A stretch of DNA of 9,161 nucleotides. Source: Bacteroidota bacterium. Lineage in GTDB: Bacteria > Bacteroidota > Ignavibacteria > Ignavibacteriales > Melioribacteraceae. Shown one piece after another: positions 8,275-9,161 of this stretch. Position 1 is the stretch's first letter, and each line of letters begins with the position of its first letter. The translations under genes and the position numbers were made by a program. The notes beneath the pieces are model-generated. The model had not been told where the DNA came from. It did no database searches and saw nothing but the letters and a program-made list of their open reading frames with translations. The DNA lies in assembly GCA_021786655.1 (NCBI GenBank), contig JAJYMU010000341.1, positions 1-9,161 on the forward strand, written 5' to 3'.

Positions 8275-8587
8275 ATTTGTCGCTTACAAGTTTTTCAATT
8301 TGCTTTATCTGTTCTTTTGAAACTTGAATTGCATCCAGATTATCATTGGGTCTTACCATTCCCAACGAATCTTGAGCAAACTTCACAATTCTATCTTCCG
8401 ATGTCAGCTTTTGAATTTCCACAACTTTGGCTTCAATTCTATTTCTTCTTTCGTTAAGAACTTGCTGTTTGTAAATTTTTTCTTTGTTAATTCTTTTAAT
8501 TTCCGTCAGGGTAACGACGTACGTAAACAACAGTAACGCTACTGCAACAACTATCACTATAAAACTCTTTAATGACGATACTTTCAT
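8267..8587 (-). CDS. ftsL: FtsL-like divisome membrane protein
   Basis: Small bitopic membrane protein of 106 residues. It has a short basic cytoplasmic N-terminus, one transmembrane helix (about 8-26, rich in I, V, A and L), then a charged, heptad-like helix (about 28-62) predicted to be a coiled coil. SEDRIVKFAQDSLGMVRP (63-80) resembles the conserved 'R(I/V)...A...LGM' box after the coiled coil in FtsL and FtsB/DivIC proteins. FtsL in known systems forms a complex with FtsB and FtsQ that activates FtsW-FtsI. Primary sequence is poorly conserved in this family, so the call rests on size, topology, the LGM box and the canonical position between rsmH and ftsI. It begins 3 bases after the rsmH stop, with a weak GAAAGAG about 8 bases before the ATG, and its end overlaps ftsI by 8 bases. 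Confidence 0.85.
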   Translation of the reverse strand: MKVSSLKSFIVIVVAVALLLFTYVVTLTEIKRINKEKIYKQQVLNERRNRIEAKVVEIQKLTSEDRIVKFAQDSLGMVRPNDNLDAIQVSKEQIKQIEKLVSDKYD

Positions 8588-8590
8588 TTG

Positions 8591-9161
8591 TCATACTCTT
8601 TCGGCAACGCGCAGTTTTGCGCTCCTTGAACGTTTGTTTAAAACTATTTCTTCGTTCGATGGAACAATTGGTTTATGCGTTATCAATTTCAAACGTTGCT
8701 TCTTTCCGCAAATACAAATCGGTGTTCCCGGCGGACAAATACACGTTAACGTTTCATATTTGAATTTTTCTTTCACAATCCGGTCTTCTAGAGAATGATA
8801 AGATAAAAGAACAATTCTTCCTCCGGTCTTTAGCAGAGGTATAGATTTATCCAGAAAAACTTTCAAATCTTCTAGTTCATTGTTCACATATATTCTGAGG
8901 GCTTGGAATATTCGCGACAACGATTTGGTCAGATATCTTTGAGGTGTGACAATTTCAATGATGTTTCTAAGCTGAGAAGTGCGCAATATTTTTTCTTTTT
9001 GTCTGGCTTCGATTATTTTCTTTGCGATCAGCTTTGAATTTTTTTCTTCCCCATATTCAAACAAAATACTAGCAATCTCATCTTGTGAAAAACCGTTCAA
9101 GACATCTGCGGCTGATAACCCTTCGTTTTTATTCATCCTGAGATCAAGTAGAGTGTCTTCT
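8591..9161 (-). CDS. rsmH: RsmH (MraW), 16S rRNA m4C1402 N4-methyltransferase, C-terminal part
   Basis: S-adenosylmethionine-dependent enzyme that methylates N4 of cytidine 1402 in 16S rRNA at the ribosomal P site. Only the last 189 codons are present. The frame is open through the right edge, so the N-terminal SAM-binding motifs are missing from view. The visible part starts just before LLDLRMNKNEGLSAADVLN, the family's 'LDMRMD...GLSAAxxLN' region. It continues with the helical insert (FEYGEEKNSKLIAKKI, the usual YGEE..s..IA..I), RIFQALRIYVNNELE, GGRIVLLSYHSLEDRIVK, a CICPPGTPICICGKK cysteine cluster and the C-terminal NKRSRSAKLRVAERV. An ATG at 9136 gives a shorter frame, but it is the internal Met of the LRM motif, not the true start. 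Its dcw position ahead of ftsL is canonical, and mraZ would be expected further right. Confidence 0.96.
   Translation of the reverse strand, partial: EDTLLDLRMNKNEGLSAADVLNGFSQDEIASILFEYGEEKNSKLIAKKIIEARQKEKILRTSQLRNIIEIVTPQRYLTKSLSRIFQALRIYVNNELEDLKVFLDKSIPLLKTGGRIVLLSYHSLEDRIVKEKFKYETLTCICPPGTPICICGKKQRLKLITHKPIVPSNEEIVLNKRSRSAKLRVAERV

Larger units (their letters stand above)
1..9161 (-). other. dcw (division and cell wall) operon segment
   Basis: Eight co-directional genes (rsmH, ftsL, ftsI, murE, murF, mraY, murD, ftsW) fill the window in the conserved dcw order. From right to left the junctions are: 3-base gap, 8-base overlap, TGATG, 13-base overlap, TAATG, TAATG, TAATG. No space exists for an internal intergenic promoter or a terminator, and I saw no hairpin followed by a T-run between genes. 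One transcript starting upstream of rsmH is the simplest reading. Both ends of the operon lie outside the window. Confidence 0.9.

Noticed and set aside
8591..9136. A complete 181-residue gene starting at ATG 9136
   Set aside because: The frame continues upstream to the window edge with family-like LLDLR residues, so the Met is internal to a truncated rsmH.
1..9161. Hidden accessory system, mobile element, CRISPR array or RNA gene
   Set aside because: Every stretch is accounted for by conserved dcw genes. No repeats, inverted repeats flanking a gene, tRNA-like folds or non-core genes were seen by eye.

Overview
The window is a contiguous stretch of a bacterial division and cell wall (dcw) cluster. 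All eight genes lie on the minus strand and are transcribed from right to left. In transcription order they are rsmH (5' end cut by the right edge), an ftsL-like gene, ftsI with a PASTA domain, murE, murF, mraY, murD and ftsW (3' end cut by the left edge). This is the classical dcw order. mraZ would be expected beyond the right edge and murG/murC/ftsQ/ftsA/ftsZ beyond the left edge, but neither can be seen here.

Layout by position: 9161-8591 rsmH (16S rRNA methyltransferase, C-terminal part); 8587-8267 ftsL-like membrane protein; 8274-6250 ftsI/PBP (septal transpeptidase); 6250-4772 murE; 4784-3399 murF; 3399-2290 mraY; 2290-941 murD; 941-1 ftsW (septal SEDS glycosyltransferase). There is essentially no intergenic DNA. 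The largest gap is 3 bases (rsmH to ftsL) and the other six junctions overlap by 1 to 13 bases. I see no internal promoter, terminator, RNA gene, repeat array or mobile element, so the block reads as part of one polycistronic, probably translationally coupled operon.

Together the genes cover the middle of the peptidoglycan pathway. MurD, MurE and MurF add D-Glu, the diamino acid and D-Ala-D-Ala to the UDP-MurNAc peptide. MraY loads the product onto undecaprenyl phosphate to make lipid I. FtsW polymerises and FtsI cross-links lipid II-derived strands at the septum, and FtsL would scaffold FtsW-FtsI. MurE carries the DNPR motif typical of meso-diaminopimelate ligases, so a Gram-negative-type DAP peptidoglycan is expected.

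The organism looks like an AT-rich member of the Bacteroidota/Ignavibacteriota/Chlorobiota (FCB) group. The reasons are the PASTA-tailed FtsI inside a dcw cluster with DAP-type MurE, the QPNVST version of the FtsW PDxGT motif, the CxCPP...CxCG tail of RsmH and the weak or absent Shine-Dalgarno sequences. This assignment is an inference from recalled family features, not from a database search. The window is a core housekeeping region, and I found no evidence of an undescribed system in it. The findings below are modest sequence peculiarities.
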